Assembly: GCF_030580655.1 (NCBI RefSeq)
Contig: NZ_JAUQTB010000001.1
Coordinates: 248,001 to 312,000, forward strand
Source of the DNA: Paenibacillus lacisoli
Lineage (GTDB): Bacteria; Bacillota; Bacilli; Paenibacillales; Paenibacillaceae
Length of the DNA: 64,000 nucleotides
Reading direction: 5' to 3'
The notes beneath the pieces were generated by a model. The model worked only from the letters and a program-made list of their open reading frames with translations, had not been told where the DNA came from and made no database searches. The number at the start of each line of letters is the position of its first letter. Position 1 is the stretch's first letter. Below are positions 6,318 through 14,953 of the stretch, piece by piece. The position numbers were made by a program, and so were the translations under genes.

Positions 6318-9173
6318 TTATTGCTTGTTGTGCAGCCATTCCTCGATTCTCGGCACCATCTGCCCTGTAGGCATGTGCTCCATCTTGGGTCCTGGCAGGG
6401 AATACAGGAAGTGCTTTCCATAATAGGATTCGATCACGCGGGTATCATAGACAATGACAATGCCGCGGTCCCGGCCTGTACGGACAAGTCGTCCAAACCC
6501 CTGCTTAAAACGGATAACCGCCTGCGGTACGGACAGCTTCATGAACGGATTTTTCTTCTGCTGCTGAAGAAGCTCGCTCTTCGCTTCCACAAGCGGGTGA
6601 TTAGGCGGCTGGAACGGCAGTCTTACGATGGCTAGGCAGCTCAAGGCCTCACCCGGGATGTCAACCCCTTCCCAGAAGCTGCTTGTTCCCAGCAGGACGG
6701 ACGCTCTTTTCTCCTGAAAGCGCCGAGTTAATTTCGTTCGGCTGCCTCCGTCAACGCCCTGACCTAGCACCTGGATATCACTGTTCTCAAGCGCTGCCTT
6801 CAGCGGCTCATACACCTGACGCAGCATGCGGTATGAGGTGAACAGCACCAGCATTCGGCCTTGTGTGACAATCGCCGTTTCAGCCAAAGACTCGGCCAGC
6901 ATACTTACAAAATTCGCGTCGCCGACACTGCCTTTGACACTTGGGAAATCCCGCGGGATGACCAGCAGTGCCTGCTCCCTGTAATTAAAAGGCGAAGGCA
7001 GCTGTGTCGTCATCAGGCGGCCAGTATCGGCTGCTTCCTGCAGACCCAGCTGTTCAATCATATATTGGAACGATTTATCTACGGACAGTGTTGCCGATGT
7101 CAGGACTACGCTTTTCTTCTTGTCAAAGAACGTCTCCTTCAACTGCTTGCTGACATCTACAGGTACGGCGTACAGCTGCAGAGACTTTGAACGATACTGG
7201 CCATTTGCTTCCACCCAATAAACGGTGTTCTCATCATCCAGCCGGGTAAAGAAACGCAGGTTCTCTCTGACTGTATTCAGATCCTTCAAGAGACCCGAAA
7301 TATCCGTCGTCAGACTCTCCGCACTGTAATCGTCATAGTCTTCCTTCACCTCGGAAATCAGCCGATCTCCTTTACGCACCACCTCACCGAGGGAGACATA
7401 AATCTGATTCTCAAGAGCCGCCAGCTTATCCCAGCCTTTGGGATGATTTTTGGCTTTGAACCGCATAACGAACTGTCCCGCTTCCCCAGGAGATGCATCG
7501 CTGCGCTCAGGCAGCAGGCCAAACATCAGCTCACTCATCTGATCCCAGGCCTCCTTGGCATCGATAACCGAAGGATACATGTCATCAATGGTGGACGTCC
7601 ATTCAACAGCCTTTTCATGACCCGAACCCTGAATCTGCTGACGAAGGGATGGCAGCTGCCCGTTCTTGCTGTCTTTGAACAAACGTGTTAATCCATGGAC
7701 AAATGTAAAATATTTCATATGGAGACCCAGATGCTTGCCTGCAACATCCTCAAGATGATGTGCTTCATCAATAACAAGCTGTTCATAAGCTGGCAGCAGC
7801 TGATGACTTGCCTTCACATCAGTAAACAGCTTGGAATGATTCGTAATAACAACATCCGCGATACCCGCTTCATGGCGTGCACGATGGTAGAAGCATTTCT
7901 TGAACCAGGGGCAGGCCCTTCCCAGACAGGAATCCGAATCACTGGCTACCGTTTCCCAGAAGTCACCGCCCCGGCTGCCAAAATTCAATTCTTCATCGTC
8001 ACCATGTTCAGTCTGTGTCAGCCACACGATCATTTGAGCTGCTGTCATCAGATCTTCTTTCGGCGTTACAAAATCTCTTCTGTTTATTTTAAGTTCAAAC
8101 TTGCGCAGACACAAATAATGACCGCGCCCTTTGAATACGGCGGCCCGGAATGCAAAGGGAACCACCTTGGTCAGCAGCGGAATATCCCTCTCGCGGAGCT
8201 GTTCCTGCAGGTTAATCGTATGCGTGCTGATCATCACTTTCTGACCATTTTTGACACTGCTGTAAATGGACGGAAGCAGATAACCCAGCGATTTGCCTGT
8301 GCCTGTACCCGCTTCGATCAACAAATGCTTGTCCTCATCCAGAGCCTGCATCACACTGTCGAACATACGGTTCTGAGCTTCACGCTCTTCATACTGGGGC
8401 AGCATATCACGAAGGTTGTCATGCACCTGTTCCATATACTGCCCGAAAGACAGGTCAGCCAGAGGGTTCTCGTCCTCTTCACCACGGGCTGGCGCTAATT
8501 CCGTCCAATCTTCCACCTTGAGGGCAAGCTGGCGATAGAAGGTATGCCCATCAAGATCGTGAATAGGTTCACGTTCTTTCTCCTCACGAAGGCCGTCGAA
8601 GAACCAGCCCAGGTCGCTGTCTTCCTCCGCGAACAGGTCACTAAGACGCTGCAGCGTAATCAGCGGTAGTTCTTTCAGTTCATCCAGGCACTTCAGGAAA
8701 ACCTCTGCCGTGGCAAGTGCATCGCTGTCCGCTTGATGCGGGCGATCGTGTCCGAAACCCAGTTCAGCGGTTACATTACCCAATGCATAGGAGCCGAGAG
8801 AGGGAAAAACAATTTTCAGAAAATCCATTGTATCTAGAATCCGGCCGCTAAACGGCAAATACCCGCAGCGGTCCAGCGCATTTTGCAAAAAATTAAAATC
8901 AAACGCAACATTATGGCCTACTAGGACCACATCATCCAAAAGCGGAACCAGCTCCATCATCATATCGTCAAGCTCTGGTGCATCCTGGACATCTTCATCC
9001 GTAATCCCAGTCAGACCTGTAATAAACTCCGGAATGGGCTTATGTGGATTCACATAAGAGCTGTACACGCTGGAAATGCTGAAATCATGATCTATAAGTG
9101 CAAGCCCGACTTGAATAATATCATCTGCGGACTGGGTTCCTGTTGTTTCAAAATCCAATACTGCAAATTTCAT
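6318..9173 (-). CDS. dinG: DinG-family exonuclease/helicase with intact Fe-S cysteines
   Basis: A 951-residue two-domain protein. Residues 1-165 form a DEDDh 3'-5' exonuclease domain (AVLDFETTGT, VGHNVAFDFNFL, HQADSDALA). The rest is an XPD-like superfamily 2 helicase: Walker A EAGTGTGKS near residue 287-295, DEAH at 469-472, SATL, and GTSSFWEGVDIPG/QGFGRLVRTGRDRG near the end. Four cysteines (355, 416, 421, 427) have the C-x4-C-x5-C spacing of the E. coli DinG iron-sulfur cluster. The start at 9173 is chosen because the exonuclease begins there; longer starts run through the upstream terminator. B. subtilis has dinG at the same place next to ypmA/ypmB. Confidence 0.92.
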   Translation of the reverse strand: MKFAVLDFETTGTQSADDIIQVGLALIDHDFSISSVYSSYVNPHKPIPEFITGLTGITDEDVQDAPELDDMMMELVPLLDDVVLVGHNVAFDFNFLQNALDRCGYLPFSGRILDTMDFLKIVFPSLGSYALGNVTAELGFGHDRPHQADSDALATAEVFLKCLDELKELPLITLQRLSDLFAEEDSDLGWFFDGLREEKEREPIHDLDGHTFYRQLALKVEDWTELAPARGEEDENPLADLSFGQYMEQVHDNLRDMLPQYEEREAQNRMFDSVMQALDEDKHLLIEAGTGTGKSLGYLLPSIYSSVKNGQKVMISTHTINLQEQLRERDIPLLTKVVPFAFRAAVFKGRGHYLCLRKFELKINRRDFVTPKEDLMTAAQMIVWLTQTEHGDDEELNFGSRGGDFWETVASDSDSCLGRACPWFKKCFYHRARHEAGIADVVITNHSKLFTDVKASHQLLPAYEQLVIDEAHHLEDVAGKHLGLHMKYFTFVHGLTRLFKDSKNGQLPSLRQQIQGSGHEKAVEWTSTIDDMYPSVIDAKEAWDQMSELMFGLLPERSDASPGEAGQFVMRFKAKNHPKGWDKLAALENQIYVSLGEVVRKGDRLISEVKEDYDDYSAESLTTDISGLLKDLNTVRENLRFFTRLDDENTVYWVEANGQYRSKSLQLYAVPVDVSKQLKETFFDKKKSVVLTSATLSVDKSFQYMIEQLGLQEAADTGRLMTTQLPSPFNYREQALLVIPRDFPSVKGSVGDANFVSMLAESLAETAIVTQGRMLVLFTSYRMLRQVYEPLKAALENSDIQVLGQGVDGGSRTKLTRRFQEKRASVLLGTSSFWEGVDIPGEALSCLAIVRLPFQPPNHPLVEAKSELLQQQKKNPFMKLSVPQAVIRFKQGFGRLVRTGRDRGIVIVYDTRVIESYYGKHFLYSLPGPKMEHMPTGQMVPRIEEWLHNKQ

Positions 9174-9249
9174 TACGATTACGTTCCTTCCTTCCAGTCT
9201 CTCTAACAGCATAGCAGAAGATTGCCAGTTTGGAAATTCGCGTCGGCAG

Positions 9250-9290
9250 AAAAACGATGTGCCGCCCTTTTTGCTAAAGGCGGCACATCG
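9250..9290 (-). terminator. Terminator between the TPR gene and dinG
   Basis: A 15-bp stem (CGATGTGCCGCCTTT against its complement, one bulged base, short loop) is followed on the minus strand by five T. It ends transcription of the pan-TPR operon before dinG. Confidence 0.9.
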
Positions 9291-9326
9291 TTGTATAACT
9301 TTCGGGAACCCGGCATGACTCAGCAT

Positions 9327-9950
9327 TCATAACATCGCTAGCAGCTGATTCCCGTTCTGAAGCTGTCCGCGGCTGCGGCAGGCTTCCAGGTTGGACATCG
9401 GCTCAGTTAGTGACGAGTCGCACTGGATGGCCTGCATAAAATGCTGCTGTGCCCGCTCCAGCTGGCCTCTTTTTGCCATAATACAGCCCAGGGCATTATA
9501 AATAATAGCTTGAAGCAGAGAATGGTCTGTAAGCGGCAGGAGCAGGTTCAGCTGAATCCATGATTCATCCAGTTCTTCGAGCTGCAGGTGCGCCATCGCT
9601 TTGTAAATACGGGCAAGCGAACTGTCCGGATAACGCTGCAGCACCTTGTCAAACTGCTCGATACTCTGTGTGTACATGAGAAGCTGATAATAGCCCTGTC
9701 CTTTGATGAAAGCGTCCTCCCTCGTTTCCGGCGGCATAGCGGTCAACTCACTGGACGGGGTCTGCAGAGCGTTAAGCCTGCTCATCTTCTCTTCAAAGGA
9801 CAGCCATTCGTCAATGATGTCATCGCTCATTTGACGCAGCACGTTCCAGCGCAGCAGCAGTTCCTGACGCTGCTCGCCCTGAGCCGACGGGTAAGCCTTG
9901 ATGATTCCATCCAGCATCTTGTTCATTTCATCAAAAACATGCTTGAACAT
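9327..9950 (-). CDS. Tetratricopeptide-repeat protein downstream of panD
   Basis: A 207-residue soluble protein. The N-terminal third is helical (KHVFDEMNKMLDGIIKAY), and the middle and C-terminus carry TPR-like helical pairs, for example YYQLLMYTQSIEQFDKVLQRYPDSS and YNALGCIMAKRGQLERAQQHF. TPRs mediate protein-protein contacts; no enzymatic motif is seen. The start at 9950 follows GGTGG; the upstream in-frame codons have no good ribosome site. It is the last gene of the panBCD transcription unit and ends at a strong terminator. Its role in pantothenate synthesis, if any, is unknown. Confidence 0.7.
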   Translation of the reverse strand: MFKHVFDEMNKMLDGIIKAYPSAQGEQRQELLLRWNVLRQMSDDIIDEWLSFEEKMSRLNALQTPSSELTAMPPETREDAFIKGQGYYQLLMYTQSIEQFDKVLQRYPDSSLARIYKAMAHLQLEELDESWIQLNLLLPLTDHSLLQAIIYNALGCIMAKRGQLERAQQHFMQAIQCDSSLTEPMSNLEACRSRGQLQNGNQLLAML

Positions 9951-10118
9951 GGCATCCACCCCACCCTTGACTCCATGGTTTCGGTTCTGACGATCTGCCT
10001 GCAACAGTGAATACCTTGCTGTTCCTTGCATACGGCGTCTTCTGTACAGCGTGGTTCCAGCAAGGCGTCTAGTCACATTTTTTGCGGAATGGTGTCATTT
10101 CATCCGGGGTCCCAGCCA

Positions 10119-10502
10119 TTACATGATCGTGGCGTGAATTTCCTCCCGCGCGGTCTCTACAGTCCGGTTTTGACCATCGACGAATACAACGGTCGGCTTG
10201 AACGTTTTAATTTCCTCATCGGACATCATGGCATAGGAAATGATAATAACCGTATCTCCCGGCTGTACAAGGCGTGCGGCGGCTCCATTCAGACAGATAA
10301 CGCCGCTGCCTCGTTCTCCAGGGATCACATAAGTTTCAAGACGGGCACCGTTGTTATTATTTACGATTTGAACCTTCTCATTCTCCAGCAGGTCAGCCTG
10401 ATCCATCAGATCACGGTCAATCGTTATGCTGCCGACATAATTCAGATTCGCCTCCGTAACGGTGGCACGGTGAATTTTAGATTTCATCAATGTTCTAAAC
10501 AT
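10119..10502 (-). CDS. panD: Aspartate 1-decarboxylase proenzyme
   Basis: A 127-residue PanD of normal length. It makes beta-alanine from aspartate for pantothenate. The self-cleavage site is visible as YVGSIT (Gly24-Ser25): cleavage gives the pyruvoyl group on the alpha chain. Lys9 in [17 protein letters not shown] and Tyr58 in [12 protein letters not shown] are also present. It overlaps panC by 8 bp, so it is coupled with panC as in B. subtilis panBCD. Confidence 0.97.
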   Translation of the reverse strand: MFRTLMKSKIHRATVTEANLNYVGSITIDRDLMDQADLLENEKVQIVNNNNGARLETYVIPGERGSGVICLNGAAARLVQPGDTVIIISYAMMSDEEIKTFKPTVVFVDGQNRTVETAREEIHATIM

Positions 10503-11394
10503 AGGCGTGAACCTCAGCTTTCTGCAGTCTGATATTGTCGATCAATCGGGTACGTCCGAACTTGACAGCCAATGCGATAATCAGATCCTGATCTATCGTA
10601 TTTAACAGCATATTTTCATCCAGCGGCTCAAGGCCAGGGAAAGTCAGAATCTCTACATAATCAATTAAGGCCAGCGATGACGTACCGATCGTCTGTTCCA
10701 GCTGCCGGCGCAAATCCGTTACCTGTTTGACTGTTCCGCTTGTAACTGCTGATTCGGCCTCACGAAGAGCACGGGAGAGTACAAGCGCCTGCTCGCGTTC
10801 TTCTTCGCTTAGATACACATTGCGGGAGCTGAGCGCGAGCCCGTCTTCCTCCCGGACGATAGGGCATGGCACAATATGAACCGGCATGTTCAGATCCTGC
10901 ACCATCTGCTGCAGCACTGCCACCTGTTGGGCATCCTTCATGCCAAAGAAAGCCAGATCGGGCTGCACGAGATTAAACAGCTTGGCGACAACCGTCGTTA
11001 CACCGTCAAAATGACCCGGACGGGATGCTCCGCACAGACGGCTCGTCAGTCCGCTCACCTGAATTTTCGTCTTGGTCGGGCCCGGGTACATCACCTCGAC
11101 AGTCGGAATAAAAACAATATCTACCCCTTCACGCTCAGCCAGCGCCAGGTCCCGTTCTTCATCCCGGGGATAGCTGTCAAAGTCTTCATTAGGGCCAAAC
11201 TGTATCGGATTAACGAAAATACTGAGAACAACGACATCGCTCTGTTTGCGGGCTGCCCGCATCAGGCTAGCATGACCATCATGCAGATATCCCATGGTCG
11301 GCACCAGGCCGACCTGGACGTCAGCGCCCAGAGCCGCTCTGCGGCGCTGTTTGATTTCTTCCCGCAATGTTGCGGTATCGCGAATAACAATCAT
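10495..11394 (-). CDS. panC: Pantothenate synthetase (pantoate-beta-alanine ligase)
   Basis: A 299-residue PanC. It joins pantoate and beta-alanine using ATP through a pantoyl-adenylate. Motifs of the cytidylyltransferase fold are present: [15 protein letters not shown] (HxGH), [36 protein letters not shown] and the KMSKS-like LSSRN. It overlaps panB by 4 bp and panD by 8 bp, so all three are one coupled unit that supplies coenzyme A precursors. Confidence 0.97.
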   Translation of the reverse strand: MIVIRDTATLREEIKQRRRAALGADVQVGLVPTMGYLHDGHASLMRAARKQSDVVVLSIFVNPIQFGPNEDFDSYPRDEERDLALAEREGVDIVFIPTVEVMYPGPTKTKIQVSGLTSRLCGASRPGHFDGVTTVVAKLFNLVQPDLAFFGMKDAQQVAVLQQMVQDLNMPVHIVPCPIVREEDGLALSSRNVYLSEEEREQALVLSRALREAESAVTSGTVKQVTDLRRQLEQTIGTSSLALIDYVEILTFPGLEPLDENMLLNTIDQDLIIALAVKFGRTRLIDNIRLQKAEVHAYV

Positions 11395-12272
11395 GATCCT
11401 GCCCCCACTTTTTCTTTGCTGCCGCCGTAGAGCGAAGTGAGCACCTGCTCGTCGGCATTAAATACATGCTCTTCCGACGGGAAGGCTTTGCTCTTCACCT
11501 CTTCAACATACTGAGCAATCCCCTCACGCATGATGCTGCCTACATCAGCATAAGTCTTCACAAAACGCTTGGCCCGGTAAGGTGATGCATACTGAAGCAC
11601 ATCATGATATACAAGCACCTGGCCGTCACAGAAGCGGCCGGCTCCGATGCCGATCGTCGGTATGGATAGCTCCCGGGTAATGGCAGCTGCCACTTCCTCT
11701 GTTACCAGTTCAAGCACGATTGCAAAAGCTCCCGCCTTCTCCAGAGCTTTGGCATCATTCATCAGCCGGCGAGCATCTTCCGGGTCCTTCCCCTGGATGC
11801 GGTATCCTCCGATCTGATTGACTGACTGCGGTGTCAGACCGATATGGCCCAGCACCGGCACCCCTGCCTGTACAGAGGCTTTAACAACTTCGGCGATTTC
11901 AGCACCGCCTTCCATTTTAACCGCATGGGCATGGCCCTCCTGCATCAGACGGCGAATGCCGCTGAGACTGGACTCGAGACTTGCATGATATGTCATAAAC
12001 GGCATGTCCGCTACGATAAAGGTATGCTCAGCGCCGCGTGCAACCGCCCGTGTGTGGTATACCATGTCGTCCAGCGTAACCGGAATGGTTGAGTTATAGC
12101 CCAGGACCACATTTCCTAGCGAGTCGCCCACCAGGATCATGTCCACCCCGGCTTCCTCCGATAATTTGGCGGAAGGATAGTCATACGCAGTTATCATACT
12201 GATCGGTGTACCGTTTGCTTTCATTTGTTTCATTTTAACAATGTTCAGTGCTTGTTTTGCTGCCATCGGCAA
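11391..12272 (-). CDS. panB: 3-methyl-2-oxobutanoate hydroxymethyltransferase
   Basis: A PanB of about 291-293 residues. It transfers a hydroxymethyl group from methylenetetrahydrofolate to 3-methyl-2-oxobutanoate, the first step of the pantoate branch. Conserved parts include ITAYDYPSAKLSEEAGVDMILVGDSLG (metal ligand Asp), GHIGLTPQSVNQIGGYRIQGK and IGIGAGRFCDGQVLVYHD. Two starts compete: TTG at 12272, 6 nt after GGGAG, and ATG at 12266, 12 nt after it; spacing favours TTG. Upstream lies a 270-nt leader with a terminator, so expression is probably controlled by attenuation. Confidence 0.95.
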   Translation of the reverse strand: MPMAAKQALNIVKMKQMKANGTPISMITAYDYPSAKLSEEAGVDMILVGDSLGNVVLGYNSTIPVTLDDMVYHTRAVARGAEHTFIVADMPFMTYHASLESSLSGIRRLMQEGHAHAVKMEGGAEIAEVVKASVQAGVPVLGHIGLTPQSVNQIGGYRIQGKDPEDARRLMNDAKALEKAGAFAIVLELVTEEVAAAITRELSIPTIGIGAGRFCDGQVLVYHDVLQYASPYRAKRFVKTYADVGSIMREGIAQYVEEVKSKAFPSEEHVFNADEQVLTSLYGGSKEKVGAGS

Positions 12273-12307
12273 TCAAAACTCCCTTCAAGTCGTATTTTTG
12301 GCACAAC

Positions 12308-12413
12308 AAAAAAACCTTTTAGTTTTACAGCCGAAACCGGTAAGATCCTTCGCGGAAGACGCTAGAGCATCTGCCGTTCTGGTCAGGCCTCGCTGTAACG
12401 GTCACTAAAAAGG
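12308..12413 (-). terminator. Leader terminator (attenuator) before panB
   Basis: On the minus strand the arm at 12413-12392 (CCUUUUUAGU, then GACCG, then UUACAGC) pairs with 12331-12315 (GCUGUAAAACUAAAAGG) over about 16 pairs, followed directly by seven U (12314-12308). The 60-nt interior holds smaller hairpins such as CCGGTTTCGG. It sits between the leader promoter and the panB start, so it would stop transcription before panBCD unless its base is disrupted. Confidence 0.75.
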
Positions 12414-12580
12414 TCCGAACAGCCAAAAAAGAGTCACTCGCGATCGTCCCTTCTGTCTCGGTCCTTTTCGGCTCAGAGCAGAATCCAACGTAACTTGTGC
12501 AGTCAGTTATGAAGGTTATGGAATGCATACCGTGGGCTTCCTGCCCTGGAGTGCAGTTCGGGTAACCGATACCGCCTCCA
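12315..12580 (-). ncRNA. Structured panB leader RNA (riboswitch-like or regulatory RNA)
   Basis: The 337-base gap between birA and panB is dense in hairpins on the minus strand: GGTA/TACC near 12565, GGGC/GCCC near 12540, GGTATG/CATAACC with a bulged A near 12525, and TAACT/AGTTA near 12505. A segment at 12468-12458 (AAAAGGACCGA) can pair with 12418-12408 (UCGGACCUUUU, one A-A mismatch). That pairing uses the same CCUUUU needed for the terminator, so the two structures exclude each other. This is the layout of an attenuator. It does not show a T-box UGGN bulge. The known pan RNA motif upstream of panB genes, a hairpin with bulged adenosines, is a candidate identity that I cannot confirm. Confidence 0.6.
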
Positions 12581-12584
12581 ACAC

Positions 12585-12593
12585 AGTATAGCA
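12585..12593 (-). promoter_or_regulatory. Extended -10 promoter candidate for the panB leader
   Basis: The minus strand reads TGCTATACT, a TGn extension followed by TATACT, just after the birA stop codon. No good -35 hexamer is seen at 17 nt, as is common for extended -10 promoters. A start near 12578 would give a leader of about 270 nt to the U-run. Confidence 0.5.
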
Positions 12594-12609
12594 CTAGTAC
12601 ACAACATTT

Positions 12610-13584
12610 TCACGTACCAAGTTCGATCTCTCCCGAGAATACGACAAGCCGTTCGCCGCTGCTCTGCTCAACAATCAAAGCTCCCGATTCGTCGAGCCCC
12701 CGGGCGATTCCTGTAACTGGACCCAGGCGGGATTTGGTCCGCACTTCTCTTCCCAGAGAGACGGAGAGTGCTTCCCACAGCGCAGCAATCGGCTGGAATC
12801 CTTCCGTACAGTACAGATCATATAACATTTCGAATTCATTCATAATGGCTGCAATCAGCTGGTTACGATTGATTTTGTTTCCTGCCTCTGCCTTCAGCGA
12901 AGTTGCAATCGAACGCAGTTCCTCCGGATAGTCTTCCGGCTCCACATTAGCATCAATTCCTATGCCGGCCAGACAGTATCTGACAAGCTCATCCTCAGCT
13001 GCTGATTCCAGCAGGATGCCGCAGATTTTGCGGCCATTCACCAAGAGGTCATTCGGCCACTTGATGCCTGCCTCGACGCCGGTCAACTGACGGATTGCCC
13101 GGCAAACGGCGACACCGGAGAGCAGCGTCAGCTGCGGGGTATAAGGCAGCGGCTTCTCCGGCCGCAGCAGAAGCGTCATCCAGATGCCTTTCCCTCGCGG
13201 CGAGTAGAACTTACGTCCTTGTCTGCCCCGTCCTGCCGTCTGCTCATTCGCAATAACCAGTGTACCTTCCGCTGCTCCCTCTTCGGCTAATCGTGCAGCA
13301 TCCTCCTGGGTAGAAGAAGTAGTTTCTATAATTTTGACTTTACGGCCAAACCGCCGGGTCTTCAGCGCCATTTGGATTTCCATTGCATTCAGAAGATCGG
13401 GCGTGCCCGAGATCCGGTAGCCTACACGGGAAATCGCTTCAAATTCATAGCCCAGTTCCCGCAGCTTATTAATCTGCTTCCATACAGCCGAACGGCTGAT
13501 CAGGAGCTGCCGGCTGATCTCCTCTCCGGAGATAAATTCCCCAGGCTTTTCCTCAAATAAATTCAGCAGCGCTTCATGCTTCAT
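12610..13584 (-). CDS. birA: Bifunctional biotin-[acetyl-CoA-carboxylase] ligase and biotin repressor
   Basis: A 324-residue BirA of the group with a DNA-binding domain. Residues 1-65 are a helix-turn-helix (GEEISRQLLISRSAVWKQINKLRELGY). The ligase core has TSSTQEDAARL, the biotinyl-adenylate loop EQTAGRGRQGRKF, the KWPNDLLVNGRKICGIL segment and a C-terminal SH3-like domain with GEIEL. It activates biotin and attaches it to carboxylases, and represses biotin genes when charged. It overlaps cca by 11 bp. No biotin operator was seen in the window. Confidence 0.95.
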   Translation of the reverse strand: MKHEALLNLFEEKPGEFISGEEISRQLLISRSAVWKQINKLRELGYEFEAISRVGYRISGTPDLLNAMEIQMALKTRRFGRKVKIIETTSSTQEDAARLAEEGAAEGTLVIANEQTAGRGRQGRKFYSPRGKGIWMTLLLRPEKPLPYTPQLTLLSGVAVCRAIRQLTGVEAGIKWPNDLLVNGRKICGILLESAAEDELVRYCLAGIGIDANVEPEDYPEELRSIATSLKAEAGNKINRNQLIAAIMNEFEMLYDLYCTEGFQPIAALWEALSVSLGREVRTKSRLGPVTGIARGLDESGALIVEQSSGERLVVFSGEIELGT

Positions 13585-14911
13585 TTCTGCTGATCACCCG
13601 CCTTGCTTCTTCAATTAATTCTTCACGGCTGTTCTGAAGGTCTCCGGAAGCCGTTTCCAGCAGAAGATGCTGCATCAGCTGCCCCAGCCACGGGCCGCCC
13701 TTGAGCTGGAGCTCTGCCAGCAGATCGCTGCCGCCAACCGCTAATTCCTTAAGTCCGAACAACCTGATTTCTCGGTTCCAGCGCCAGCCCAGAAGTGTCC
13801 ATTCTCGCCAATTGAAACCATTTTCCGTTTCTCCTGCTTCTGAACGACCCGATGACTGCTTTTGTTCGTGGCTGAGTGGTTCCGGCTTCAATTCACGCAC
13901 TGTCAGCCAGTCTTCAGCCGTCTGCTGTCCGAAGCGCAGAACCATTCCGATCCATGCCTTGCGATTCGCTGCATGCCCCGGATCGAACCCGGGTTCTGCG
14001 TTCAAGACAAGCCTTTGCAGTTCTTTCTCCCAGCGGAGCACAGCAACCCAGCGTTCCCGCTGCCTGTTGGAGAAGGTCCATTCCCGAAGCAGCTGATCAG
14101 CCTCATCGGGTTCAAGTCCCATCGCGAACAGAAGAAGCATCCATCTGTGATCAATACCCAGCAGCGGAAGGCTGCTCACATCTGCAGCAGCAATACGCTC
14201 CCAAGATGTCTGTATTCGAGCATACGAGATTAATCGGCTGCGCCGCAAAAGCTCCAGACCTCTTAAGGGAGCCGGTCCCTTCATCATTTTCTCCAGCTCT
14301 GTACGAATCCGTTCCGCAGCGATAAACCCAAGCTTATCCCGCTGATGAAGAAGACCTTTCCAAGTGTTGAGCGCTATGCGGAATTGAAAAACCGATGCAA
14401 ATCGAACACAGCGGACCATCCGCAGACCATCCTCGTCAAACCGCTCCTGAGCTTCCCCGACACAACGAATGAGTCTCTGCTGAATATCCTCTCTACCGTT
14501 AAACGGATCCACCGGCTGCCCATCCAATCCGATCGCGATAGCATTCATTGTAAAATCCCGGCGCCGGAGGTCCTCCGCAACGTCCGTTACAAAATGCACT
14601 TCGGTCGGACGGCGGTGATCCTCATATTCACCTTCGGTTCGGAACGTGGTCACCTCAAACGGAATCCCCTCGATAACCACCGTAATAGTCCCGTGCTGAA
14701 TGCCTGTAGGGATAGAGCCGGGGAACAACTCAGTGACCTGCTGCGGCATGGCTGAGGTCGTAATATCCATATCGTGAACCTCGCGGCCCATCAGCTCATC
14801 GCGCACACAGCCGCCTACCCAGTACGCCTGGTGGCCTGCCTCGACGAGCGTGCGGACGACCTTTTCACCCTGAGCAGCCATCTGCGCGGGTACGTGACGC
14901 CATACCTTCAT
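13574..14911 (-). CDS. cca: CCA tRNA nucleotidyltransferase
   Basis: A 445-residue class II CCA-adding enzyme. The N-terminal nucleotidyltransferase domain shows AYWVGGCVRDELMGREVHDMDITTSA with the catalytic Asp-x-Asp, then RRRDFTMNAIAI and RFDEDGLRMVRCVRFAS. It repairs or adds the 3' CCA of tRNA. The start at 14911 has GGTGGAG 6 nt upstream; the earlier GTG lies inside that ribosome site. Neighbours bshA upstream and birA downstream match the B. subtilis order. Confidence 0.93.
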   Translation of the reverse strand: MKVWRHVPAQMAAQGEKVVRTLVEAGHQAYWVGGCVRDELMGREVHDMDITTSAMPQQVTELFPGSIPTGIQHGTITVVIEGIPFEVTTFRTEGEYEDHRRPTEVHFVTDVAEDLRRRDFTMNAIAIGLDGQPVDPFNGREDIQQRLIRCVGEAQERFDEDGLRMVRCVRFASVFQFRIALNTWKGLLHQRDKLGFIAAERIRTELEKMMKGPAPLRGLELLRRSRLISYARIQTSWERIAAADVSSLPLLGIDHRWMLLLFAMGLEPDEADQLLREWTFSNRQRERWVAVLRWEKELQRLVLNAEPGFDPGHAANRKAWIGMVLRFGQQTAEDWLTVRELKPEPLSHEQKQSSGRSEAGETENGFNWREWTLLGWRWNREIRLFGLKELAVGGSDLLAELQLKGGPWLGQLMQHLLLETASGDLQNSREELIEEARRVISRNEA

Positions 14912-14953
14912 TGCCTGCTCCACCTTTATTCAAAAATAAAGCAAGGCCTCCGC

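Noticed and set aside
12300-12600. T-box leader for panB
   Set aside because: No UGGN-containing T-box bulge or specifier loop could be found; GAAGGGACGATCGCGAG only partly resembles it, and pan genes are not usual T-box targets.
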